Source of the DNA: Bacteroidia bacterium | Lineage (GTDB): Bacteria; Bacteroidota; Bacteroidia; Cytophagales; Cyclobacteriaceae | Length of the DNA: 36,934 nt | Assembly (NCBI GenBank): GCA_030432655.1 | Contig: JAUILA010000037.1 | Coordinates: 1-36,934, forward strand | Direction: 5' to 3' | Shown: piece by piece, positions 28,061-36,113 of the stretch | Numbering within the stretch: the first letter of the stretch is position 1 | How the letters are laid out: every line of letters begins with the position of its first letter | The notes under the pieces: model-generated | The model's database searches: none | What the model was told of the DNA's origin: nothing | What the model saw: the letters and a program-made list of their open reading frames with translations, nothing else | Translations under genes and position numbers: made by a program

Positions 28061-28093
28061 GTGAATATACTTATTAACTTAAATCAGAAACTA

Positions 28094-29077
28094 ATGTCTC
28101 GTCAAATAATGCCTCCTGCAGCCAATATCATGGATGTGGTAGGGAATACACCACTCGTACATTTACCGCGCCTGTATCCTGCCAGCAAGGCTGAATATTA
28201 CGGAAAATTGGAAGCGCTTAATCCGGGCGGGAGTATTAAGGATAGAACTGCATTAAGCCTGATCTTAGATGCCATTCGAAAGGGCGACCTGAAATCAGGT
28301 CAAACCGTGGTTGAATCAAGTTCAGGTAATATGGCAATTGGATTGGCGCAGACCTGTCTTTATTTCGGGTTGCATCTGATTGTGGTTGTTGACCCGATGA
28401 TCAATAAGCACACATTGAAAATTTTACGGACCTATGGGGCAGAAATAAGCCATATACGGGAGCCTGCAAATGAAGGCGGCTACCTGGAAGCCCGGCTAGC
28501 CAGAGTAAAAGAGCTCCTTGAGAAGATTCCTGATAGTTTTTGGCCGGATCAATACGGAAATCGTAAAAATCCGCAAGCTCATTTGCAGACCATGCACGAA
28601 ATAGTGAGTTCGCTGGATGGAAACCTGGATTATCTTTTTGCAGCCACCAGTACGTGTGGCACGCTTATGGGATGTGCTGAGTACATCAAGTATCACGGAT
28701 ACAGCACGAAGATTATCGCTGTGGATGCTGTGGGAAGTGTTATTTTCAATAAGCAGGCTGGTGAACGTAAAATTCCCGGGCACGGTGCCAGCCGTCCATC
28801 AGCGTTCCTCAACCTGGATTTGATCCATGACGTTATTCATGTCAATGACCTTGATTGTGTTAATGGATGCAAAAAGCTTCTGGAAAGCGAAGCGCTGTTA
28901 TGTGGAGGGTCATCCGGAGCGGTGGTAAGTGCCGTGGATAAGTATCAACATGAAATAAAAGAGGGTGCAACCTGTGCACTGATTTTATGTGATCGGGGAG
29001 AACGGTATCTGGACACCATTTATAATCAGTCATGGGTAAGTGAAAATATTTCGAAAGAAATCGAGATTTCTGTATGA
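28094..29077 (+). CDS. SbnA-like PLP-dependent enzyme (cysteine synthase family)
   Basis: 327 residues from ATG 28094; a GTG at 28061, touching the stop of the previous gene, would add 11 residues. It is a fold-type II PLP enzyme. The core VGNTPLVHLPRLYP is followed by PLP-lysine Lys49 (NPGGSIKDRTA), ESSSGNMAIGLA (74-85) and the phosphate-binding loop TSTCGTLMG (185-193). ESSSGN in place of the EPTSGN of CysK is the pattern of the 2,3-diaminopropionate synthase SbnA, which joins O-phosphoserine and glutamate. It overlaps the flavoprotein gene by 4 nt. No SbnB (dehydrogenase) gene is near, so the second step would differ. Plain cysteine synthase is less likely by motif. Confidence 0.85.
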   Translation: MSRQIMPPAANIMDVVGNTPLVHLPRLYPASKAEYYGKLEALNPGGSIKDRTALSLILDAIRKGDLKSGQTVVESSSGNMAIGLAQTCLYFGLHLIVVVDPMINKHTLKILRTYGAEISHIREPANEGGYLEARLARVKELLEKIPDSFWPDQYGNRKNPQAHLQTMHEIVSSLDGNLDYLFAATSTCGTLMGCAEYIKYHGYSTKIIAVDAVGSVIFNKQAGERKIPGHGASRPSAFLNLDLIHDVIHVNDLDCVNGCKKLLESEALLCGGSSGAVVSAVDKYQHEIKEGATCALILCDRGERYLDTIYNQSWVSENISKEIEISV

Positions 29078-30879
29078 ACTGCCATAACACGGATGACTTT
29101 TTTAAGGTGGCCATCGTCGGTTGCGGGCCTAAGGGGTTGTACGGATTGGAGCGATTACTTTTTGAATTGACATCATTATCCCTTGACCGTCCGGTTGAGG
29201 TTCACATTTTCAATAAGTCGATTTTTTTTGGTGCTGGTGATATTTATCGATGTGATCAACCTGCTTATTTGTTAATGAATTATGCAAACAAGCATATTAA
29301 TATGTGGGAACACCAGTCCGTAAATGAGTCCGGGACAAACCGACTCTCCCTTGTGGATTGGCTGAATCAGAATTTGCCGGATCATGTTACCCCTGAAGGG
29401 TATTCGACAAGAGCAACGGTGGGAGAATACCTGCATGAAGGATATAAGCTGCTAAGGAGCCATTCTCCGGATAATGTACGTATTGTTGAACATCAAGCGG
29501 AAGTTATCGATTTGATTCCCGAAGGAAGTTGTTTTTCATTGGTTAAGAAAACCGCTGAAGGACCCACAGAGGAAATCATTAGAAACGTTCAGCATGTATT
29601 ACTCACCACCGGCCATCAGGTAGCTGCAGACGATCATAGTGAAGAGAAGATTAATTTCGTCTATCCTGTTGAAGAAAGGTTGAATCATATTCTTCCTGCT
29701 TCTAAAGTGGCTGTAAAAGGAATGGGGCTGACATTCATTGATGTCATACTGGCATTAACTCAGGGCAGAGGGGGCGAATTTGAACAATTGGATAATGGAG
29801 AATTAAAATATCATGCCAGTGGATCAGAACCATCGTGTATTTTTCCTTATTCCAAATCCGGCTTGCTATGTATTCCCCGTCGGGCAGATAATATCCGAAA
29901 GGACCAGGAATTAAAATTTTTCAATAAAGATTTTCTGAGCAACCGCGTTACTTCACCACCTGATTTTTTTTATGATTTATGGCCGGTGATTCATGCTGAG
30001 ATGAAATATGCTTATTACGAAGTCCTGTTTCGAAGGTACAACCTGGAATTTGACCAGGTCAACAGCCTTGACTCCCTGCAGTTAGTTATCGATAATTTTC
30101 ATGACCGTTTTCCGGATGAAGAAAGATTTGGATGGAATTCATTGGCGGACCCGTTGCAGGACATCCCCGCAGACTCCGGCTACGACAGCGCCTTAAAGAA
30201 ATACCTTGAATATACCATTGAAGAAGCTAGTCAAGGAAATGAGATGAGTCCGCTGGCGGCGGCAACAACAGTCTGGAACAAAATCAGTCCGTTGTTTAAT
30301 GGATACTACTCATTTGGTCGTTTAAAACCCGAATCACAGCAATTATTTCATCAACATTATGCCGGGCATCTCAACAGGATTGCTTACGGGCCGCCCCTTA
30401 TAAATATGAAAAAAATACTTGCCGTTGCACAATGCGGAATAATTAATTTTGAATATGCATGCAATCCATCTGTTGTTCCGGGCCATACAACATCCGAATG
30501 GATGATTACCCGGAACGGGGAAACGAAAGTTAAGGTGGATTATTTAATCGATGCACGTATTCCTAAGAACAACCTTCAGAAATCACCTGGGCCACTGTAC
30601 AAGAATCTGCTTGATCGTGGCCTTATCAGGCCTTTCATTAATCAAAATGGACGTATTGCATTTGCTCCCGGTTGTTTAGAGATTTCTGCGCAAGGCCACC
30701 CTGTTGACAGGGACGGGAAGGTTATTGAGCAAATTACAGTAAGTGGTACGCCTACAGAAGGTATAACGTTTGATAATGATACGTTGTCCCGATCGCGCAA
30801 TGATTTTGTCAGCCACTGGGCAAAACGTGTTATAAAAACTTATGAGCCTCATTTAAATCTTGTTGAAGATGAAGAGTAA
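29074..30879 (+). CDS. FAD/NAD(P)-binding protein (NAD_binding_9-like)
   Basis: 601 residues. The N-terminus has a dinucleotide-binding motif (VAIVGCGPKGLYGLERLL, Gly16, Gly18 and Gly21) and further on VEVHIFNKSIFFGAGDIY and LLMNYANKHINMWE, the pattern of the FAD-NAD(P)-binding family (PF13454 type). A second Rossmann-like segment is KVAVKGMGLTFIDVILAL (about 212-229). No membrane segment or signal peptide is seen. The gene overlaps the SbnA-like gene by 4 nt and the Y4yA-type gene by 11 nt, so the three are co-translated. It may oxidise the SbnA-like product, taking the place of SbnB, or hydroxylate an amine. I do not recognise a characterised relative. Confidence 0.8.
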   Translation: MNCHNTDDFFKVAIVGCGPKGLYGLERLLFELTSLSLDRPVEVHIFNKSIFFGAGDIYRCDQPAYLLMNYANKHINMWEHQSVNESGTNRLSLVDWLNQNLPDHVTPEGYSTRATVGEYLHEGYKLLRSHSPDNVRIVEHQAEVIDLIPEGSCFSLVKKTAEGPTEEIIRNVQHVLLTTGHQVAADDHSEEKINFVYPVEERLNHILPASKVAVKGMGLTFIDVILALTQGRGGEFEQLDNGELKYHASGSEPSCIFPYSKSGLLCIPRRADNIRKDQELKFFNKDFLSNRVTSPPDFFYDLWPVIHAEMKYAYYEVLFRRYNLEFDQVNSLDSLQLVIDNFHDRFPDEERFGWNSLADPLQDIPADSGYDSALKKYLEYTIEEASQGNEMSPLAAATTVWNKISPLFNGYYSFGRLKPESQQLFHQHYAGHLNRIAYGPPLINMKKILAVAQCGIINFEYACNPSVVPGHTTSEWMITRNGETKVKVDYLIDARIPKNNLQKSPGPLYKNLLDRGLIRPFINQNGRIAFAPGCLEISAQGHPVDRDGKVIEQITVSGTPTEGITFDNDTLSRSRNDFVSHWAKRVIKTYEPHLNLVEDEE

Positions 30880-32341
30880 AATACCAGTACTAACACCAAA
30901 AGTGTCGGAATGGATGACCGAATTAATGAATAATCCATGTCTGTTAGCTAAATTAATAGAAGAATATGGTTCTCCGGTAAATATTCATCAGACACAACCA
31001 TTTATTGAAAATGCTAAAAAATATCAGCAAGTTTTCTGGGACCTTGGACTTGAGCACCGTATTTATTTTGCACGCAAAGCCAACAAATGCACCTCCTTTA
31101 TTGAAGCCGCAGCACAAGTCAATTTGGGTGTGGATACTGCCAGCTATAATGAACTCAAGGAATGCCTGGATGCTGGTATGGAAGCAGATGATCTGGTCGT
31201 AACAGCCGCTATTAAAACTGAAAAACTGATTAGACTGGCCATTAAAACCGGGGTGTTAATAATCCTTGATAATTCTGATGAATGTCAAATAGCGCAGAAG
31301 GTAGCTTCCGAATTGCAGATTTCTGCCAAAATTGGTTTGAGAGTAAGTGGATTTGAATACCAGGGTAATCGTTTATACAGCAGGTTTGGATTTGACATCA
31401 GACAGGTAAAGAATTTTCTGCAGGAAAATTTCGGACCCACCAGGGCTTTCAATCAATTAACATATACAGGACTCCATTTTCATTTAAATGGTTATAGTAC
31501 CGGGGCGAGAGCAGCAGCGCTAAATCAATGTCTGTTGCTTAGTCAAGAACTATTCGAGTTAGGGTTTGAAACTTCCTTTATCGATATCGGAGGCGGTTTC
31601 CTCATGAACTACCTTCAAAGTAAAGAGGAATGGGAGCATTTTAAAGTAAAATTACAATCCGCGCTGAAGGGTGAAATTGAGCCTATCACGTATCAAAATG
31701 ATGGGTTGGGATATAAACTAATTGAAGGGGCAATTCATGGTGATCTTTCTACCTATCCATATTTCAATGAACTGTATCAGGAGAAATTCCTTGTTGAAAT
31801 TCTTAATACCCGATTCGGTAATGGAAGTAATGTGGAAACTGCACGATCGCTTGGAATTGAACTAAGAATGGAGCCGGGTCGGTCCTTGTTAGATCAAGCA
31901 GGAATGACTGTCGCCCGTGTAAACTTCAGGAAAAAAGATCTGGATGGAAATTGGTTGATTGGGTTAGAAATGAACATGACCCAAATGCAAAGTTCAAGTG
32001 CAGACTTTCTACTGGACCCTTTTTTAATACCGATGGAGGAGACTGAAGAGAAAGTTCCTGTAGAGGTATATTTCACCGGGGCATATTGCCTGGAACGTGA
32101 TGTCCTTTTAAAAAGAAGAATACCTTTGATGCAACTGCCCCAGGTAGGTGATCTGGTGGTCTTTGTTAATACAGCGGGCTACATGATGCACTTTTTCGAA
32201 TCAGAAGCTCATTTATTTGATCTGGCAGCAAATCTGTTTTACATCAGAAATTCTCCACCAGAAGAAAATTATGAGTTTCTTGAAGATAAAGGTGCCTTGA
32301 AAGATCCTTCCGTAAGTAATTATATGCTGGCTAAACACTGA
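30869..32341 (+). CDS. Y4yA-type PLP-dependent decarboxylase-like enzyme (fold type III)
   Basis: 490 residues from ATG 30869; TTG at 30860 would add three. It belongs to the fold-III group of ornithine, diaminopimelate and arginine decarboxylases and SbnH. The PLP lysine is Lys70 (YFARKANKC). A glycine-rich phosphate loop lies near residue 225-235 (FIDIGGGFL), and the C-terminal active-site part has GAYCLERDVLL and NTAGYMMHFFES. The architecture matches the NCBI family named Y4yA after a Rhizobium plasmid gene. With the SbnA-like gene two positions upstream it gives an Sbn-like order of synthase, redox enzyme and decarboxylase. The substrate is unknown. Confidence 0.85.
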   Translation: MKSKIPVLTPKVSEWMTELMNNPCLLAKLIEEYGSPVNIHQTQPFIENAKKYQQVFWDLGLEHRIYFARKANKCTSFIEAAAQVNLGVDTASYNELKECLDAGMEADDLVVTAAIKTEKLIRLAIKTGVLIILDNSDECQIAQKVASELQISAKIGLRVSGFEYQGNRLYSRFGFDIRQVKNFLQENFGPTRAFNQLTYTGLHFHLNGYSTGARAAALNQCLLLSQELFELGFETSFIDIGGGFLMNYLQSKEEWEHFKVKLQSALKGEIEPITYQNDGLGYKLIEGAIHGDLSTYPYFNELYQEKFLVEILNTRFGNGSNVETARSLGIELRMEPGRSLLDQAGMTVARVNFRKKDLDGNWLIGLEMNMTQMQSSSADFLLDPFLIPMEETEEKVPVEVYFTGAYCLERDVLLKRRIPLMQLPQVGDLVVFVNTAGYMMHFFESEAHLFDLAANLFYIRNSPPEENYEFLEDKGALKDPSVSNYMLAKH

Positions 32342-32479
32342 CGTTCATCATTTACAAAGATTAACGAGGACTGTTTTCTACAATGACGCTGGTGATTTTC
32401 CCATAAACATCCTGAATTGTCAAAACCTGACTGCTCGGGTGAAAAAATTAAACATAATTATACCCATAAAATAACGCTC

Positions 32480-33019
32480 ATGAAAGACTGGATGCTCTCA
32501 CCACTCCCTACATATCTGTACATTTTTATCAGTGCGGTCGGAATATATACCCTTCTTATTCTATTTACACGACTGGCTGGTAAACGGAGCTTTTCAAAAA
32601 TGTCGTCGTTTGATTTTGCGATGACAGTAGCAGTAGGCTCGTTAATTGCCACTACCATTCTCACCGAGTCCACTTCCCTCATGCAGGGAATTGTAGGTCT
32701 GGCATCTTTATACATTCTCCAGATAGCCGTGGCCCTCCTCCGCAGGTATGATATCGTTAAAAAAACTGTGGATAACCAGCCTTTACTTTTAATGGATGGC
32801 GATCGGATACTGCATGAGAATCTTCGGAAAGCCCGGGTTTCCAAAGGTGATCTTCGAAGTAAATTGCGTGAGGCAAATGTTATTCAGTTAAGACAAGTCA
32901 AGGCGGTGGTTTTTGAAACTACCGGAGATATTTCTGTCATCCATACTGCCAGCCCGGAAAAGGCTTTGGACAAGTTCTTAATGGAGGATGTATTGTCAGA
33001 GGCAAAAGTCCCATTTTGA
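32480..33019 (+). CDS. DUF421 (YetF-like) membrane protein
   Basis: 179 residues from the preferred ATG at 32480 (MKDWMLSPLPTYLYIFISAV); an earlier in-frame start at 32417 would add 21 polar residues and has no support. Three membrane helices (about 12-32, 44-62, 68-86) are followed by a small cytosolic domain (about 90-175). Family features are GKRSFSKMSSFDFAMTVAVG and DNQPLLLMDGDRI. These are widespread in Gram-positive bacteria (YetF, YrbG) and Bacteroidota, often beside general-stress genes, and their function is unknown. It stands 138 nt after the Y4yA-type gene and before an SDR of the general-stress type. Confidence 0.88.
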   Translation: MKDWMLSPLPTYLYIFISAVGIYTLLILFTRLAGKRSFSKMSSFDFAMTVAVGSLIATTILTESTSLMQGIVGLASLYILQIAVALLRRYDIVKKTVDNQPLLLMDGDRILHENLRKARVSKGDLRSKLREANVIQLRQVKAVVFETTGDISVIHTASPEKALDKFLMEDVLSEAKVPF

Positions 33020-33057
33020 GAGGATGAATATGTATGTCTAACAGGGGCGCAAAACAG

Positions 33058-33101
33058 GCAGAGTTATTGTACTCTGCTATAGGCCAGAATGATACCGGCC
33101 T
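33058..33101. other. Two adjacent hairpins between the DUF421 and SDR genes
   Basis: GCAGAG (33058-33063) pairs with CTCTGC (33072-33077), and AGGCC (33081-33085) with GGCCT (33097-33101). Neither is followed by a T run, so they are not good intrinsic terminators. They could stabilise the 5' leader of the SDR mRNA or bind a regulator. The 108-nt gap holds nothing else I recognise. Confidence 0.3.
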
Positions 33102-33127
33102 GATTCAAATCAATAAATTTATTTATT

Positions 33128-34021
33128 ATGGAACATTCAGAAAAACAATCAACTATAAATAAGAGGAAAGATTATCCAAAACCACCGTACTCAACTGAAA
33201 TGCAGGACATTCCGGGAACCACCGGAAAAATGAACCCCATTCCAGATCACGGGGAAGAAACTTATAAGGGGACGGGAAAACTTATAGGAAAGAAAGCAAT
33301 AATTACGGGAGGTGATTCAGGGATTGGCCGCGCGGTGGCCATTGCCTTTGCCCGGGAAGGTGCCGATGTTCTGATCTCATACCTGAATGAAGATGAAGAT
33401 GCCGAAGATACTGCCGCCATTATCCGGGAGGCAGGTAGAAAAGCTGTATTGGTCAGTGGAGATATCAGTTCGGAAGCGCATTGTAAAACTATAATCGCCC
33501 GGGCTGCAGAAGAATTCGGAAAAATTGACATCCTGGTGAATAATGCCGCCTATCAAAAAGGACGAAAGTCGCTTAAAGATATTACCAGCAAGGAATGGGA
33601 GTATACCTTTAAGGTGAATATTCATGCCATGTTTTATTTAAGTCAAGCAGCGGAACCACATATGGAATACGGAAGCTCCATCATCAATACTACCTCCGTT
33701 AATGCGTATAACCCTTCTCCGCTTTTACTGGCCTATGCTGCCACCAAAGGAGCTATTCAAAACTTTACCTCTAATTTGGCCCAGATCATTTCAGACAAGG
33801 GTATCCGGGTAAATTGTGTGGCGCCGGGACCAGTGTGGACCCCGTTAATTCCGGCTACATTGCCTGAGGATAAGGTGAGGAGGTTCGGTGAAAACACCCC
33901 GGAAGGAAGGCCCGGGCAACCAGCTGAATTGGCTTCCTCCTATGTTTTTCTTGCCAGTGATGAAAGCAGCTACATAAACGGGGCGACAATTGAGGTAACA
34001 GGTGGCCGGACTACTATTTGA
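33128..34021 (+). CDS. SDR family oxidoreductase of the general-stress (YghA/GSP39) type
   Basis: 297 residues. The N-terminal extension of about 45 residues (PKPPYSTEMQDIPGTTGKMN) is typical of this SDR subgroup. The Rossmann part has the nucleotide motif TGGDSGIG (60-67), NNAA (138-141), catalytic Ser190, Tyr203 and Lys207 (YAATK), and the closing ATIEVTGGRTT. All catalytic residues are present, so it should be an active NAD(P)-dependent dehydrogenase. Relatives in Bacillus (YdaD) and Escherichia (YghA) have broad or poorly known substrates and are linked to general stress. Together with the DUF421 gene it suggests a stress module. Confidence 0.92.
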   Translation: MEHSEKQSTINKRKDYPKPPYSTEMQDIPGTTGKMNPIPDHGEETYKGTGKLIGKKAIITGGDSGIGRAVAIAFAREGADVLISYLNEDEDAEDTAAIIREAGRKAVLVSGDISSEAHCKTIIARAAEEFGKIDILVNNAAYQKGRKSLKDITSKEWEYTFKVNIHAMFYLSQAAEPHMEYGSSIINTTSVNAYNPSPLLLAYAATKGAIQNFTSNLAQIISDKGIRVNCVAPGPVWTPLIPATLPEDKVRRFGENTPEGRPGQPAELASSYVFLASDESSYINGATIEVTGGRTTI

Positions 34022-34169
34022 CTCAGCTTGCGACCGGTGTTTATGGCCTGGCGTTTAAAAAACTACTTTTGACTAACGGCTTCGCCGGAATTTTCATTTT
34101 ATTCAATTTTTGCGGTTGATGATTTATTAAACGTACCGCAGGTATAGCATATGGCTCTTATGTAATATT

Positions 34170-34177
34170 TATATTTG
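34170..34177 (+). promoter_or_regulatory. Candidate -7 box upstream of the XRE-S24 gene
   Basis: TATATTTG matches the Bacteroidota -7 consensus TAnnTTTG exactly, but I see no TTTG about 20 nt upstream. The 246-nt gap 34022-34267 is very AT-rich, so the match has limited weight. The TTG start of the XRE gene would lie about 90 nt downstream. Confidence 0.3.
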
Positions 34178-34246
34178 TAATATTATTCATGATTCTTTTG
34201 TTATATCATTAATAATTTTCAACTTACTATTGTGAGTCAATCAAAA

Positions 34247-34265
34247 ATATTATTAAAAATAATAT
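34247..34265. repeat. AT-only inverted repeat directly before the XRE-S24 start
   Basis: ATATTATT (34247-34254), AAA, AATAATAT (34258-34265): a perfect 8-bp inverted repeat ending 2 nt before the TTG start. XRE regulators often control themselves through such sites, but AT-only palindromes are also expected by chance in a region this AT-rich. Confidence 0.35.
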
Positions 34266-34267
34266 AA

Positions 34268-34975
34268 TTGAAGGATCTTGGAAATCGTATATACCTGTTA
34301 AGGAAGCAAGCCGGATTATCTCAAAGTGAACTTGCAGGAAAATTAAACCTATCACAAAGTGCGCTTTCGCATATTGAAAATGGTCGGGTAAATATTTCGC
34401 TTGAGATATTGATTCGTTGTTGTGAGTTATTAAACACCACTGTTGACCGGATAATTTACGAAAATACGAGTGTTGACCAGGTGCATGCCGGCCATCCGGT
34501 TAAGGAATGCATTCTGGTGGATAGAGCGGCACAGGCTAGTTATGCATCAGATTTTTCGGATGAGGAGTATTTGGACGGACTTAAAAGGTACCTTATACCC
34601 GGGTTCGAGTCTGCTAATTTCAGGGTCTTTGAAGTTGTTGGGGACAGTATGAGGCCATTAATTCTGAAAGGTGAATTCCTGATCACCAAAAGGTCCGATC
34701 TTTCTTTCGATGAGGCGGTGAACTGTTTATGTGTTGTGATTAGTGAGCAAGGTGTCATGGTTAAGCGCTTGACTTCCGGCAGTGATTCTGAATCATTCAT
34801 CTTACATAGTGAGAATCCGGCCTATGACGATATCACATTGAATGCTGATGAAATTCTGGAATTGTGGACAGTTGTAGGAAAAATAACATCCCATGTTGAT
34901 TCACCATCTTCACATTTAGACAGTTTGGTAAGTAGGATTGAAGCGCTGGAGAATATTATTTATAATAAAAAATAG
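34268..34975 (+). CDS. XRE family regulator with S24 (LexA/CI-type) domain
   Basis: 235 residues. An XRE helix-turn-helix covers about 5-60 (LRKQAGLSQSELAGKLNLSQ), followed by a linker and an S24 domain from about 105 to 215. Ser127 (GDSMRP) and Lys166 (VMVKRL), 39 residues apart, fit the Ser-Lys dyad. An Ala74-Gly75 dipeptide in the linker could be a self-cleavage site, but it is 52 residues from Ser127, further than in LexA, so cleavage is uncertain. The start is TTG at 34268, because an in-frame TAA directly precedes it and no ATG follows for a long way. It is followed after 9 nt by a 91-residue gene that is probably co-transcribed. Confidence 0.9.
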   Translation: MKDLGNRIYLLRKQAGLSQSELAGKLNLSQSALSHIENGRVNISLEILIRCCELLNTTVDRIIYENTSVDQVHAGHPVKECILVDRAAQASYASDFSDEEYLDGLKRYLIPGFESANFRVFEVVGDSMRPLILKGEFLITKRSDLSFDEAVNCLCVVISEQGVMVKRLTSGSDSESFILHSENPAYDDITLNADEILELWTVVGKITSHVDSPSSHLDSLVSRIEALENIIYNKK

Positions 34976-34984
34976 AGAAAGATT

Positions 34985-35260
34985 ATGACTAATAATTCAC
35001 CCGATCAGGCTATGCCTCATGGAACTGGAAAGTTACATGATTATGTCTCTCAACTTTCTCATCAATCCCGGAATTTGCGTTCGGTACTTACTTCCATTTT
35101 ACTCTATCTTGACCAGGAGAATGAATTATCTGAGAATGAAAAAGAGTGTATCTCCAGTATTTGTGACCAGATTAATAAAAAGAACAACGAACTGTTATAT
35201 ACTGAAAGTCTGTTAAATGAGGTGCTGAGAAAATTTAGTGAATCTAAACGGCCTAAGTAA
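34985..35260 (+). CDS. Small helical protein resembling a histidine-kinase dimerisation hairpin
   Basis: 91 residues, two long helices (about 15-45 and 48-85). SRNLRSVLTSI (28-38) aligns without gaps with the H-box SHELRTPLTSI of HisKA domains, and the second helix (LSENEKECISSICDQINKKN) matches the usual second helix. The acceptor His is replaced by Arg29; a His at position 26 is three residues off. There is no ATPase domain. It starts 9 nt after the XRE-S24 gene, so the two are probably one operon. It could dimerise with a kinase as a decoy or bind the regulator. The resemblance is by eye and short. Confidence 0.7.
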   Translation: MTNNSPDQAMPHGTGKLHDYVSQLSHQSRNLRSVLTSILLYLDQENELSENEKECISSICDQINKKNNELLYTESLLNEVLRKFSESKRPK

Positions 35261-35340
35261 AGCCTTTCGCTCATTTCTTTTTCCATGCATGAATTTTGAA
35301 GCAAGCTTCACATATTTTCCTGTCCAAACGTTAATCTACT

Positions 35341-35775
35341 TCAGTTCATTAAGTAACTGGTATTAAAAACCTGACCACTTTCTGTAACTTCATACTCATC
35401 GGAAGCAATTACCTCCCCATCAATCCGGATAGTCATGGTTATGGTATATGGTTCAAAAGGAACACCAAATTCATTAGAATCATCCAGGTAGCTCAGTCCT
35501 AGCCGGGTGGCGTATTTTACGGTTTGATTTATGTACGTGCGGGAGTAAGGCAGGTTAAAATCACTCAAAGATTTTTCTTCAATATGGAGGTCATAGGATC
35601 CGCTGTTATTAACGCCGTTGCTGATGAGCGTCGTTATTGCTGAGCGTCGTGATTCATCACTTGACTCTACCAGAAACACCAGGTCGACATGCTGAGGGTA
35701 TTGATCCACTGGACTGTCATCGGAACAGGATGAAAGGACAATGCACAGCGCTAAATAATAAAAGATTTTTTTCAT
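35341..35775 (-). CDS. Hypothetical lipoprotein
   Basis: 144 residues from ATG 35775 (MKKIFYYLALCIVLSSC); an in-frame start 18 codons upstream would put polar residues before the signal. The signal peptide ends in a lipobox (LSSC, Cys17), so the protein should be anchored in a membrane. The rest is beta-rich and shows no motif I recognise: a strand-like stretch HVDLVFLVESSDESRR and a C-terminal part with EPYTITMTIRIDGEVIASDE that looks like an Ig-like fold. It is convergent with the 91-residue gene, with 80 nt between them, and has a promoter candidate 25 nt upstream. Confidence 0.75.
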   Translation of the reverse strand: MKKIFYYLALCIVLSSCSDDSPVDQYPQHVDLVFLVESSDESRRSAITTLISNGVNNSGSYDLHIEEKSLSDFNLPYSRTYINQTVKYATRLGLSYLDDSNEFGVPFEPYTITMTIRIDGEVIASDEYEVTESGQVFNTSYLMN

Positions 35776-35799
35776 GATCATTGGTTTGGTCGGAGGCGC

Positions 35800-35830
35800 C
35801 GAAGATAAATTTTTTGAAGTAAACACCAAA
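35800..35830 (-). promoter_or_regulatory. Candidate promoter of the lipoprotein gene
   Basis: On the minus strand, TTTG (35830-35827) and TATCTTCG (35807-35800) are separated by 19 nt. This fits the Bacteroidota -33/-7 pattern with one mismatch and leaves a leader of about 18 nt before the ATG at 35775. Confidence 0.4.
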
Positions 35831-35935
35831 AAATTTGAGAACGAATAACTTCATGTGATACGGTGCCAGAATGGTCTTGGTGTATACAGAGGCGATCAAA
35901 AAGGGTGTATTCAGATCAAAAGCCTGTCTGGCGCG

Positions 35936-36077
35936 ATTGTCGGGCTTTGCCTGATGGCATTGTCCGCTGAAGTTGGCCCGTTGACTACAGCAAGCATTTA
36001 GAGGATAGGAAATTTGGCATAAAAAAAGCCCTCCTTCGCCTTGCGGCTATGGAGGGCGAAGTCGGGGCGGCAGGATT
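35936..36077. repeat. Imperfect direct repeat, copy A (older tRNA-end scar)
   Basis: Copy A of a repeat that recurs at 36114-36268. Both contain ATTGTCGGGCTTTGCC, TTGTCCGCTGAAGT, ACTACAGCAAG, AAATTTGGCAT, the terminator stem and GTCGGGGCGGCAGGATT, the last 16 nt of a tRNA on the minus strand. After 36077 copy A leaves the tRNA sequence and enters a small hairpin (AGGATTACC with GGTGATCCT, about 36072-36100). The stretch 35776-36252 contains no gene; 35831-35935 shows nothing I recognise. Confidence 0.8.
36021..36057 (-). terminator. Intrinsic terminator, copy A
   Basis: On the minus strand GCCCTCC (36057-36051) pairs with GGAGGGC (36034-36028), followed by TTTTTTT. It lies directly after the tRNA-end remnant of copy A and would have ended tRNA transcription. 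Confidence 0.75.
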
Positions 36078-36113
36078 ACCTCCCTTCGGTCGGTGATCCT
36101 GAAAGGTGTCGCA

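Noticed and set aside
35297-35310. Palindrome TGAAGC-AA-GCTTCA between convergent genes
   Set aside because: The two-nucleotide loop is too tight for a terminator hairpin and there is no T run.
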